Shown in pieces: positions 1 to 6,256 of a stretch of DNA of 15,890 bases (positions within the stretch are counted from its first letter, which is position 1; each line of letters opens with the position of its first letter). The notes below the pieces were generated by a model. It saw nothing but the letters and a program-made list of their open reading frames with translations. It was not told the DNA's origin and made no database searches. Source of the stretch: an uncultured Eubacteriales bacterium (GTDB lineage Bacteria > Bacillota > Clostridia > Oscillospirales > CAG-272); assembly GCA_905187695.1 (NCBI GenBank), contig CAJJIY010000029.1, forward strand, positions 1 to 15,890. Direction: 5' to 3'. Made by a program: the position numbers and the translations under genes.

Positions 1-1
1 C

Positions 2-1003
2 GCCGAAGAAGCCGCGATGGCCGCCGAGCCCCTCACCGAGCCCGCCGTGGCCGAGCCCGTTTCCGAAATGACGGCCGAGGTCAGCGCGGATGCCGATCAC
101 GGCCGCGTGCGCGTGGGTGAAAAGGAAATCGAAGTTTCCTACCGCAAATCCTTCACCGCGCGGCTCCTCCTTTCCGAGGATCCGGTCAAGGATTTTTATG
201 TCCGCATCCACAATTACATCCTTTCCTACACCGGCAAGAACCGCGTCAGTTGGTTCTACGACAGCTACAACAGCGGCCGGACGCAGCTGGTCAAACTTGC
301 CATCCGCGGCAAGACCCTGTGTGCCTATTTCGCGCTGGACTTTGCCGAATATGAAAACACCAAATACCATGTGCAGGAGGCCGCTACCAAGCGCTACGAG
401 AAGGTGCCGGTCATGCTCCGGGTGCGCTCCGAGCGCGGCGTGAAGTATGCCAAGGAACTGGTGGACGCGGTCATGGCTAAATACGGCGTGGCGCAAAACG
501 AAAAGAAAACCGGCACCGCAACGGCGGTCGATTACCCGGTCGATACCCTGCAGAACCTCATTTCCCGCCAGCTGGTCAAGGTCCTGGCCACTGGCGGCGA
601 CGATCTCACCGGCGAGGATGTCACGCTGGTGCCGGTGGCCTTCACGGTGCGGCACAGCGTCACGGTGCACGAGGCCAAGAACCTCCTGAGCGACGAGGAC
701 GCGCTGACGCTGGTGGCGCCCGCCGCGCCCGAGGAAACGGCCGAGACCGAAAAAGAGCTGCCCTATCACGGCGGCCGCAAGTTCCCCGTCAACATCGACA
801 CGCTCTCCGCGCACTTTGAAAACGGCGATACGGTCACGCCCGCCGCATTGCGCCGGATGGGGCTGATTCCCAAAAAGGCGGCCGGCGTCAAGATTCTGGC
901 GCGCGGAACGCTGAACAAGTCGCTCACGGTACTGGCGCACGATTTTTCGGCCGATGCCGTCAAGATGATTGCGCTGACGGGGGGGCAAATCCACAAACTC
1001 TGA
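2..1003 (+). CDS. uL15-like C-terminal domain protein (5' end outside window)
   Basis: The reading frame is open to the left edge, so the first ATG at 17 is probably not the true start and the gene is partial. Counting from that ATG, residues 1-35 are Ala/Glu/Pro-rich linker. Residues 40-157 form a compact domain with the motifs RIHNYILSYTGKNRVSW, GRTQLVKLAIRGKTLCAYFA and KYAKELVDAVM, a type I recall from clostridial hypothetical proteins but cannot name. Residues 255-328 match the C-terminal half of ribosomal protein uL15 (NGDTVTPAALRRMGLIPKKA, VKILARGTLNKSLTV, ending in TGGQIHKL). Canonical L15 is about 145 residues and lies in the spc operon beside rpmD and secY. None of these neighbours is present, and the protein carries an extra domain, so it is unlikely to be the housekeeping L15. 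Its function is unknown; a ribosome- or RNA-associated role is inference from the uL15 part alone. Confidence 0.8.
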   Translation, partial: AEEAAMAAEPLTEPAVAEPVSEMTAEVSADADHGRVRVGEKEIEVSYRKSFTARLLLSEDPVKDFYVRIHNYILSYTGKNRVSWFYDSYNSGRTQLVKLAIRGKTLCAYFALDFAEYENTKYHVQEAATKRYEKVPVMLRVRSERGVKYAKELVDAVMAKYGVAQNEKKTGTATAVDYPVDTLQNLISRQLVKVLATGGDDLTGEDVTLVPVAFTVRHSVTVHEAKNLLSDEDALTLVAPAAPEETAETEKELPYHGGRKFPVNIDTLSAHFENGDTVTPAALRRMGLIPKKAAGVKILARGTLNKSLTVLAHDFSADAVKMIALTGGQIHKL

Positions 1004-1010
1004 AGGTTTT

Positions 1011-1415
1011 CCGGGCGCATCTTGGGCGAAGACCAAAAAGCGGGGATTATGGGTTGGCTAAGAGGGAAAGTTCCATACATTGTCGTTTATTCTCTATAAT
1101 CCAAGGTCTCTGAGGTAGGAAACGCTTTGCGTTTCCACGCAATCCCGCTTTTTTATCGCCGGGATCCGCCCTTGTCGTATGGTATACGCCTTGCGGTCGG
1201 ATACCCGGCGATTCTTCATCCCAACCTGCCGCCCGGGCCGGGCGCATCTTGGTCGAAGACCAAAAGCCCCCCCGCAGGGTGCAGATGTGACTCCGCAGGG
1301 GCATCTTGGGCAAAGGTCGGAATCACCGCCGGTATATACAGATGTAACTCTGCCGGGGCGCTCCGGTGAAGCGTGCGGGCGGGGGAAAAAGCCGGACAAA
1401 CCGGGGGGAAAAAGT
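1011..1415. repeat. Gene-free stretch with degenerate short repeats
   Basis: The 541 bases between the uL15-like gene and the next gene hold no convincing coding region. They contain several repeat types. A 30-mer at 1011-1040 recurs at 1238-1267 with one mismatch in its first 28 bases (core GCATCTTGGNCGAAGACC), and a shorter relative, GCATCTTGGGC, lies at 1301-1311. A 21-mer at 1281-1301 recurs at 1338-1358 with 17 of 21 matches. A perfect 8-bp hairpin with a TTT loop is at 1118-1136. G-run/A-run direct repeats lie at 1381-1395 and 1404-1414. Open frames crossing the stretch are low in complexity and lack ribosome binding sites. It may be decayed intergenic repeat DNA; its origin is unknown. 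Confidence 0.55.
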
Positions 1416-1440
1416 CGGGCAAAAAAAGAAAAAAGGGTCA

Positions 1441-1480
1441 AAAAGGCCGTACAACGCTTGGTTGCGTTGTACGGCCTTTT
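1441..1480. terminator. Strong bidirectional terminator
   Basis: This is a perfect 17-bp inverted repeat: arm 1441-1457, loop TTGGTT at 1458-1463, arm 1464-1480. It begins with AAAA and ends with TTTT, so it can act on both strands. It sits between the rightward uL15-like gene and the leftward patatin remnant and would end both transcripts. Confidence 0.85.
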
Positions 1481-1544
1481 GTAAGTTTGCGGCCGGATTC
1501 TGGGCCGTTTGGGTTCGGCGTTCCGTTTGTCGGCGCGGCGCGTT

Positions 1545-2100
1545 TTAAATCAATAGCGTCAGGCACAGCGTCATGGCCACTGCGTCCAGCACAAGCGCGG
1601 CCACCGCGGCAAACAGTCCGAAGTAAAGAAGGCGGCTCCGGCGGCGGAAGAAACAGCACGAGAGCACCGCAAGCACCGTTGACAGGACGACAAAGACCAG
1701 CCCGAGGATCCCCAGCGTGTGCGAAAGCCGGACAAAATCCGCCATCTGCACCGGGTCATAGGGCAGGGTGGGCAGATACTGCGACAGATTGGCCACTCCG
1801 AAAAACGCAATGGAAAGGGAGACCCGCCGCCACAAACGCATACAGTTGCTCGCGCACGGCCGGCTTTTTGAGAAAGCCCAGGAAAAACCGCCCCGCGTCC
1901 CCCGCCGCGAGCGAGAGCCAGAGTTCCCGGAAGCGCGCCGTCTCGCCCCGCGCCAGCGCCAGCGCCGGCAATACGCCGATGGAGGAGGCGCTGATATGGG
2001 CAATCTCTCCGGCGGTAAAATGCTCCGAAAGCGCCAGCGCGCCGCCGATCTCATAGGCCGCCTTGTTCATGCCGCCCGCAAAAACCACGCCGATCTTCAC
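1545..2100 (-). pseudogene. Patatin-like protein remnant, frameshifted
   Basis: Reading leftward from a GTG start at 2100 (ribosome binding site GGGGGAGGA about 6 bases upstream), the first ~97 residues look like a patatin N-terminus. There is a GGMNKAAYEIGG loop in the oxyanion-hole position. A nucleophile-elbow-like SASSIGVLPA follows, with Ser40 in the GxSxG position but the first Gly replaced by Ala. The frame then runs into a stop at 1756. The overlapping frame carries a natural-looking C-terminus (about 1830 to 1545) with two strongly hydrophobic segments around a CCFFRRRSR turn. The simplest reading is one gene broken by a frameshift near 1800-1840. Intact patatins are usually 250 residues or more and have a catalytic Asp in a DG motif. 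None is seen here, so an internal deletion is also likely. A sequencing indel cannot be excluded. Confidence 0.6.
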
Positions 2101-2157
2101 CGGACATCCTCCCCCCGTAACACCCTTTTGTAGCAGAATAATGTCTTATTTTATAGA

Positions 2158-2186
2158 ATTATACCACATTTGTATTATAATGTAAC
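2158..2186 (-). promoter_or_regulatory. Promoter of the patatin remnant
   Basis: On the minus strand there is an extended -10, TGGTATAAT (2166-2158). A -35-like GTTACA lies at 2186-2181 with a 17-base spacer. It points toward the GTG at 2100 and diverges from the xre promoter. Confidence 0.55.
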
Positions 2187-2188
2187 CT

Positions 2189-2214
2189 ATATGGATAATA
2201 TTTTTCATCCATAT
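2189..2214. promoter_or_regulatory. Inverted repeat, candidate repressor operator
   Basis: ATATGGAT (2189-2196) and its exact complement ATCCATAT (2207-2214) are separated by 10 bases. The repeat lies directly upstream of the xre extended -10 and abuts the -35 of the divergent promoter. This is where an autoregulating XRE repressor would be expected to bind. The symmetry is seen; binding is inference. Confidence 0.45.
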
Positions 2215-2217
2215 GTA

Positions 2218-2226
2218 TGCTATAAT
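2218..2226 (+). promoter_or_regulatory. Extended -10 promoter of the xre gene
   Basis: TGCTATAAT is a perfect extended -10 about 29 bases before the GTG start. There is no good -35 at the usual distance, and the inverted repeat occupies that region. A second TATAAT at 2176-2181 could be an alternative. Confidence 0.5.
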
Positions 2227-2254
2227 AAAAAAACCGGAGAGAGGAGGGACTGCC

Positions 2255-2578
2255 GTGAATGTGCTGAAAAAGATCAATCAGATGCGGCTGGCGCGCGGCT
2301 GGTCTGTCTATCATCTGGCGGTTGCGGCCGATCTGCCGCAATCCACGCTCATCAACATGATGAACCGCGAGACGCTCCCTTCGCTGACCACGCTGGAACG
2401 CATCTGCGCCGCCTTCGGCGTCACTCTTTCCGAGTTTTTCCGGGAAGCGGAGGAAGGGGAAGCCTCGGAATCCCGGCAGGCCGAGTGTCTGCGGCTTTTC
2501 GGGCAACTGCCGCGCGAAACGCAGGAACTGGCGCTTTCGCTATTGCGGGAACTTTCAAAAGGAGACGGAAAGAGTTGA
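2255..2578 (+). CDS. Small XRE-family transcriptional regulator
   Basis: This 107-residue protein has an N-terminal Cro/C1-type helix-turn-helix. Helices include WSVYHLAVAADLPQSTLINM (about residues 16-35), followed by LPSLTTLERICAAFGVTLSE (41-60), which is the typical ending of the XRE fold. The last 45 residues are charged and may be a short dimerisation helix. The GTG at 2255 was chosen because GAGGAGGG at 2241-2248 sits 6 bases before it. An in-frame ATG at 2213 lies upstream of the extended -10 and cannot be the start from that promoter. The inverted repeat just upstream suggests autoregulation and possibly control of the divergent patatin remnant. Its target genes are otherwise unknown. 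Confidence 0.85.
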   Translation: MNVLKKINQMRLARGWSVYHLAVAADLPQSTLINMMNRETLPSLTTLERICAAFGVTLSEFFREAEEGEASESRQAECLRLFGQLPRETQELALSLLRELSKGDGKS

Positions 2579-2594
2579 GATTTCCGAAAACGCC

Positions 2595-2623
2595 TTGACT
2601 TTTCCGGCCGTCCGTATTATAAT
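2595..2623 (+). promoter_or_regulatory. Sigma-A promoter of the DUF975 gene
   Basis: TTGACT (2595-2600), a 17-base spacer and TATAAT (2618-2623). It lies 17 bases after the xre stop codon, so the DUF975 gene has its own promoter. Confidence 0.8.
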
Positions 2624-2671
2624 GAAAAAGGTGGGATTCTCACCAAAAAATACAATAAAGGAGACATTTCT

Positions 2672-3271
2672 ATGGCACCTTCATCCGAATACCGCCGTCG
2701 GGCAAGAGAGGCACTGGACGGCAGCATTTTCTCCGCAGCATGGCTTTTATTGTTGGTGGCCGGCTTGGTGGTCAATGCCATTCTCGGCGCGTCCAGCATC
2801 ATTTTCGTGGGGCCGCTGCTGCTCACCGGCCCGCTGTATGCAGGCTTTGCGGTGTACACGCTGCACCTTATCCGCCGCACCCCGCGCCGCAACGATCTGG
2901 GCACGCTCTTTTCAGGGTTTTCCACGGATTTCACCGGCAATCTGGTGTTGGGTCTTTTGCAGAGCGTCTACCTTGTCCTTTGGTCCTTGCTTTTCGTCAT
3001 CCCCGGTATCGTCAAGTACTATGCCTATTCGATGAGCTATTACATCAAGGCCGACAACCCCACGCTGGATGCCAACGCGTGCATTGATCAGAGCCAGAAG
3101 ATGATGAAGGGTCACAAGGCCGAGCTTTTCCTTCTGGATCTTTCCTTCCTTGGCTGGATCATCGTCGGCGCCCTTTGCTTCGGCGTGGGCACGCTGTGGG
3201 TGGACGCCTATATCACGGCGGCGCACGCCTCGTTTTATGAGGATCTGCGCGCTCAGCCCCAGATCGTCTGA
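2672..3271 (+). CDS. DUF975 family integral membrane protein
   Basis: This is a 199-residue membrane protein. It has a short basic N-terminus (SSEYRRRAREAL) followed by about five hydrophobic segments. The layout matches the DUF975 family of Firmicutes: a GPLLLTGPLYAGFAVYTLHL stretch, then a soluble loop (DLGTLFSGFS), then LLFVIPGIVKYYAYSMSYYI and the charged NPTLDANACIDQSQKMMKGH loop. A last pair of helices precedes an ASFYEDLR tail. The family has no established biochemical function. The start is supported by AAAGGAG at 2657-2663. The gene has a strong promoter of its own and a strong terminator after it, so it is probably monocistronic. Confidence 0.85.
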   Translation: MAPSSEYRRRAREALDGSIFSAAWLLLLVAGLVVNAILGASSIIFVGPLLLTGPLYAGFAVYTLHLIRRTPRRNDLGTLFSGFSTDFTGNLVLGLLQSVYLVLWSLLFVIPGIVKYYAYSMSYYIKADNPTLDANACIDQSQKMMKGHKAELFLLDLSFLGWIIVGALCFGVGTLWVDAYITAAHASFYEDLRAQPQIV

Positions 3272-3284
3272 AGTCATGAAAAAC

Positions 3285-3320
3285 AAAAACCTGCGCGGCC
3301 GGTGGGTCGCGCAGGTTTTT
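3285..3320. terminator. Bidirectional terminator between DUF975 and MBOAT genes
   Basis: A perfect 13-bp stem (3285-3297 with 3308-3320) starts with AAAAA, ends with TTTTT and has a 10-base loop. The A/T flanks allow it to end both the rightward DUF975 transcript and the leftward MBOAT transcript. Confidence 0.85.
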
Positions 3321-3370
3321 TGCATTATCAGAAATTATTTTTGGAAAAATAGCTGTTAAAAATGGAATAT

Positions 3371-4792
3371 TCAGAATCTGAAATAGAGAAACGGTTGAAA
3401 TCCGCTGTCTGAAAGATAGGCGACGGACAGGAAAAACAGCAGAAAGACGCCGACCACACGCACATGGCGCCGGGCCATCTTCCGGGAGAAAAAACGGGAA
3501 AGCCGCCGCGGGAGGGGCGTTGAACCGACAAAGGCCAGCATCAAGAGCGGCAGGTACCGGAGAAAATGATAGCCCTCGTTTACGGCCATAAACCCCCGCG
3601 CACCGAAAAGCGAGACAAAAAACGACGGGAGCGCGGCGAGCGTAAGAAACGGCGAGGAGCCGTCAAAGGCGAAAAACATCCACCCAAGCAAGATAAGACA
3701 AAAAGTCAGCGTGCGCAAGAGCCCGGCGGGGATCTTTTCATGCCATCCGGCCGGGAGGCTTTTTTCCAGAACCAGCAGGAGGAAAAACCAGATTCCCCAA
3801 AGGAGGAAATGGAGCGCCGCGCCATGCCAGAGCCCGGTCAGCGCCCACACCATAAAAAGATTCAGATAAGTCCGCGCCCGGCCGCGCCGGTTTCCGCCCA
3901 GCGGAATATAAACATATTCTTTAAAAAAGGAAGAGAGCGTGATATGCCAGCGCCGCCAGAATTCCGAAATGCTCTTTGAAATATAAGGATAGCGGAAATT
4001 CTCCGGGAAGGAAAAGCCAAAGATCCGCCCAAGTCCAATGGCCATATCCGAATAACCCGAGAAATCGAAATAGATCTGGAAGGCAAATGAAAGCAACATC
4101 ATAAGCGAACCGAGCGCGCCGGTCTGAGTGGCCGAAAGCAAGCGGAACAGTTCTCCCATCGGGTTGGATAAGAGCACTTTTTTGGCCAGCCCCACCGTGA
4201 AACGACGGGCGCCGGCGGCCGCGCCGGATAGGGTATGGCGGCGGTCGGTCAGCGCGGCATTCACATCGGTATAGCGCACGATCGGCCCGGCGATCAGCTG
4301 AGGGAAAAGCGCCAGATAGGTGCCGAAAAGAAGCGGATCGCGGGCAGGTTCGGTTTTGCCGTTTTTAACATCGCAAAGATAGGAAATGGCCTGAAAAGTA
4401 TAAAAGGAAATTCCCAGCGGGAGGGCAGGCGCGCGGAATCCGGTTTTCAGAGCGGACAAAAGTGCGCCTGCGTATTTGAAATAAAAAAGAACCAGAAGGT
4501 TGAGAGAAAGAGCGGTGAAAAAAAGCCGGAATCGCGTTCTTTCCCGGCGACCGGCCATCAGCCGCGCAAGCAAGAAGTTAAAGAAAATGACAAAGAGCAT
4601 CAAAAAGATCCCACGGGGTTCTCCCCAGCTGTAAAAAACAAGGCTGACAAAAAACAAAATGAGATTCCGAAGATATAAAATCCGCCCGGGCGTAAAAAAA
4701 GAAAACCGCCCGAGCAGCCACGGCAACGGAAAATAAAGAAGAAGCGTGGCCGGCAGGAAAAGAAAGAGAAAAGTATAAGAAGAAAAAAGCAT
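3371..4792 (-). CDS. MBOAT family membrane O-acyltransferase (AlgI/DltB-like)
   Basis: This 473-residue multi-spanning protein belongs to the membrane-bound O-acyltransferase family. Family signs, in order, are LVFYSWGEP (52-60), LPLGISFYTFQAISY (124-138), FPQLIAGPIVRY (163-174), FDFSGYSDMAIGLGRIFGF (242-260), FWRRWHITLSSFFKEYVYIP (278-297) and LTGLWHGAALHF (318-329). His323 in the WHG motif is the family's catalytic His. The protein ends in SGFQPFLYFRF, the usual AlgI-type C-terminus. Such enzymes pass acyl groups across the membrane to a cell-surface polymer, usually with an SGNH/DHHW-type partner encoded next door. Here no partner is adjacent: a terminator follows and a tRNA gene lies upstream. 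The ATG at 4792 has a GGGAGG site about 8 bases upstream. A weak extended -10 (TGCTATATT) lies further up on the same strand. The substrate is unknown. Confidence 0.88.
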   Translation of the reverse strand: MLFSSYTFLFLFLPATLLLYFPLPWLLGRFSFFTPGRILYLRNLILFFVSLVFYSWGEPRGIFLMLFVIFFNFLLARLMAGRRERTRFRLFFTALSLNLLVLFYFKYAGALLSALKTGFRAPALPLGISFYTFQAISYLCDVKNGKTEPARDPLLFGTYLALFPQLIAGPIVRYTDVNAALTDRRHTLSGAAAGARRFTVGLAKKVLLSNPMGELFRLLSATQTGALGSLMMLLSFAFQIYFDFSGYSDMAIGLGRIFGFSFPENFRYPYISKSISEFWRRWHITLSSFFKEYVYIPLGGNRRGRARTYLNLFMVWALTGLWHGAALHFLLWGIWFFLLLVLEKSLPAGWHEKIPAGLLRTLTFCLILLGWMFFAFDGSSPFLTLAALPSFFVSLFGARGFMAVNEGYHFLRYLPLLMLAFVGSTPLPRRLSRFFSRKMARRHVRVVGVFLLFFLSVAYLSDSGFQPFLYFRF

Positions 4793-4896
4793 AGAGCGCC
4801 TCCCGCTGTTTCGGGATTTTTGAAATCAAATATAGCATATACCGGGTCCGGTTTTTTATACATCTGAAAAGAGACGGATATTTTTAAAAAAGGGGC

Positions 4897-4925
4897 TTGC
4901 AATCGGAAAAAAAATGTGATATAAT
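4897..4925 (+). promoter_or_regulatory. Promoter of tRNA-Thr
   Basis: TTGCAA (4897-4902), a 17-base spacer and TATAAT (4920-4925), preceded by TGA and so an extended -10. The predicted start is about ten bases before the tRNA. Confidence 0.8.
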
Positions 4926-4940
4926 AGCCCATGTGGTCGC

Positions 4941-5015
4941 GCTGGTGTAGCACAGGGGTAGTGCAGCTGATTCGTAATCAGCAGGTCGTGAGTTCAAATC
5001 TCACCACCAGCTCCA
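4941..5015 (+). tRNA. tRNA-Thr (anticodon CGT)
   Basis: All arms pair. The acceptor GCTGGTG pairs with CACCAGC, the D stem GCAC with GTGC, the anticodon stem GCTGA with TCAGC around loop TTCGTAA, and the T stem GTGAG with CTCAC around TTCAAAT. The discriminator base is U and CCA is encoded (5013-5015). The anticodon CGT at 4973-4975 reads ACG, threonine. The total is 75 nt. The gene has its own extended -10 promoter and a terminator directly after the CCA. Confidence 0.96.
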
Positions 5016-5016
5016 C

Positions 5017-5045
5017 AAAAAAGGCGCGTTTTACGCGCTTTTTTT
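5017..5045 (+). terminator. Terminator of tRNA-Thr
   Basis: The stem GCGCG (5024-5028) pairs with CGCGC (5034-5038) around loop TTTTA. An A-run lies before it and seven T residues after it. It starts one base past the tRNA CCA. Confidence 0.85.
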
Positions 5046-5071
5046 ATGCCCATACACCGACAAAATCGGGG

Positions 5072-5118
5072 GAGTCTTCGGACTCTTTTTTTGTTGCGTC
5101 CGAAAAGACAACAAAAAG
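5072..5118 (+). terminator. UUCG-loop terminator with overlapping alternative hairpins
   Basis: GAGTC-TTCG-GACTC (5072-5085) followed by seven T residues is a textbook intrinsic terminator and may catch read-through from the tRNA. Two other pairings overlap it. GTCTTCGGAC (5074-5083) pairs with 5098-5109 with a small bulge. TTTTTGTTG (5088-5096) pairs exactly with CAACAAAAA (5109-5117). These structures exclude one another. Confidence 0.5.
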
Positions 5119-5150
5119 CCGGGTGTTGCCCGAAAAATCCGACGGGATGC

Positions 5151-5179
5151 TTGCATTTCTTTTTTATTCCTGCTATAAT
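5151..5179 (+). promoter_or_regulatory. Promoter of the PHP gene
   Basis: TTGCAT (5151-5156), a 17-base spacer and TATAAT (5174-5179), with TGC directly before the -10 making it extended. Confidence 0.78.
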
Positions 5180-5213
5180 GAGCTGAAACAGAAAAACAAG
5201 GAGCGTTTTGAAG

Positions 5214-6086
5214 ATGTTTATCGACGAAAACGGGGAAAAATGGTTCAAAGTCGGGCTTCATATCCACACCAAACGAAGCGACGGGCGCAAGACCCCCGAG
5301 GAAGTTGCCGCCATTTACAAAGCGGCCGGTTTTGACGCGGTGGCCTTTACCGACCACTGGGTATACGGCGCGCCGCAGGAGATTGACGGTCTGCCGATAC
5401 TGGGCGGAATCGAATGTAATCTTGGCGATAAGGATACGGCGGTGGATGTCATGCATATCATCGGCGTCGGCCTTGAAAAGGCTCCGGCGTGCACAAAGGA
5501 AAGTTCCACGCGGCAGGATGTGATCGACGCCATTCACGCGGCAGGCGGGCTTGCCGTTCTGGCCCATCCGATGTGGTCGCTCAACGCGCCGGAGGAAGCA
5601 TTGGCGCTGAAGGGACTGGACGGGGTGGAAATTTACAATACCGTTTCGGATGTCAATCAGAGCTTTCGCCCATATTCCGGGTATTTCACGGATCTGTTGG
5701 CCAACCGCGGGATGCTTTTGCCGCTTTACGCCACGGATGACGCGCATTATTACAAAGGGGAGGACGAGGCCAGATCTTTTGTGATGGTGCATGCCGAAAA
5801 CGCCGGACGGGAAGCGCTTCTCGCGGCGCTCCGGGCGGGGGATTTTTATGCTACCCAGGGGCCGCGCGTGCGTCTTGAGGTCCGGGACGGAGAGGTATAT
5901 TGCTATTGCTCGCCGGCCGATAAAGTGGTCATCTCGACCAATGCCGCCTGGCACAACAATCGGGTGACGCGCACACCCGGCACGATCTTCGTTCATTACA
6001 CCCCCAAGGACTGCGACCGCTGGGCCCGTGCCGAGATATACAGGGACGGGAAAGTGGCCTGGAGCAATTTTGTCCGCATAAAATAA
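5214..6086 (+). CDS. PHP-domain metal-dependent phosphoesterase-like hydrolase
   Basis: This 290-residue protein carries the motifs of the PHP (polymerase and histidinol phosphatase) superfamily in order. They are LHIHTKRSDG (His16, His18), TDHW (Asp47, His48), GGIE (Glu67), MHIIGV (His81), LAHPMW (His118) and ATDDAH (Asp175/Asp176, His178). These are the expected ligands of a di- or trinuclear metal site, so an active hydrolase is likely. The last ~100 residues form a separate beta-rich region. PHP proteins include histidinol phosphatases and nucleotide phosphoesterases; the substrate here cannot be told. The ATG at 5214 was chosen, with AAGGAG at 5198-5203 ten bases upstream. A TTG at 5208 is in frame but only 4 bases from that site. 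The gene appears to be transcribed alone. Confidence 0.85.
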   Translation: MFIDENGEKWFKVGLHIHTKRSDGRKTPEEVAAIYKAAGFDAVAFTDHWVYGAPQEIDGLPILGGIECNLGDKDTAVDVMHIIGVGLEKAPACTKESSTRQDVIDAIHAAGGLAVLAHPMWSLNAPEEALALKGLDGVEIYNTVSDVNQSFRPYSGYFTDLLANRGMLLPLYATDDAHYYKGEDEARSFVMVHAENAGREALLAALRAGDFYATQGPRVRLEVRDGEVYCYCSPADKVVISTNAAWHNNRVTRTPGTIFVHYTPKDCDRWARAEIYRDGKVAWSNFVRIK

Positions 6087-6149
6087 AGGCTTTGGGCGGG
6101 ATTCCGGAAAAATCCGGAGCCCCCTCCGGGAGGGCACCACGGCCTTTTT
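6085..6149 (+). terminator. Branched terminator-like structure after the PHP gene
   Basis: The outer stem AAAGGC (6085-6090) pairs with GCCTTT (6142-6147) and runs into TTTTT. TGG (6093-6095) can pair with CCA (6137-6139). Inside are two hairpins, GGATT/AATCC (6099-6103 with 6111-6115) and CCCTC/GAGGG (6122-6126 with 6130-6134). A competing pairing joins GCGGGATT (6096-6103) to AATCCCGC (6158-6165). It overlaps the PHP stop codon. Termination is likely; any regulatory role is unproven. Confidence 0.55.
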
Positions 6150-6199
6150 CACCTGAAAATCCCGCACTTTTCTTTCCAATATAAGGCCTTTTCTTTCAC

Positions 6200-6238
6200 G
6201 GCCGCCTATGGTAAACTACTATCATAGGCGGCCTTTTT
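6200..6238 (+). terminator. Terminator-like hairpin in the rhaBAD leader
   Basis: A perfect 11-bp stem, GGCCGCCTATG (6200-6210) with CATAGGCGGCC (6223-6233), has a 12-base loop and is followed by TTTTT. It ends 8 bases before the AGGAGG site of rhaB and 18 bases before its ATG. It therefore either ends all upstream transcription or acts as an attenuator in the rhamnose leader. No clear promoter is seen between this hairpin and the ATG. A weak TATAAG lies at 6180-6185 upstream. The palindrome could also be a protein operator. Confidence 0.65.
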
Positions 6239-6256
6239 GGCCTGACAGGAGGAAAA

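Noticed and set aside
1011..1415. CRISPR array
   Set aside because: The repeats are two copies each, unevenly spaced and imperfect, with no cas genes; this does not fit an array.
1094..1441. Leftward open frame over the repeat stretch, and rightward frames at 1127-1484
   Set aside because: Low-complexity Pro/Gly/Arg/Cys-rich translations across repeats with no RBS; frames stay open because of GC content.
1373..2056. Rightward open frame of 227 codons
   Set aside because: It runs through the strong terminator and antisense to the patatin-like remnant; low-complexity Arg/Ala/Pro/Ser composition.
4843..4860. Short palindrome ACCGG-GT-CCGGT followed by a T run, as a terminator
   Set aside because: The stem is only 4-5 bp with a very small loop, and no rightward gene ends before it.
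4941..5015. tRNA-Thr as an integration site for a mobile island
   Set aside because: No integrase and no repeat of the tRNA 3' end was seen in the window.
5031..6179. Long leftward open frame (382 codons) opposite the PHP gene
   Set aside because: It is the antisense shadow of a gene with clear metal-site motifs, promoter and RBS. Its own translation has no recognisable domain or ribosome binding site.
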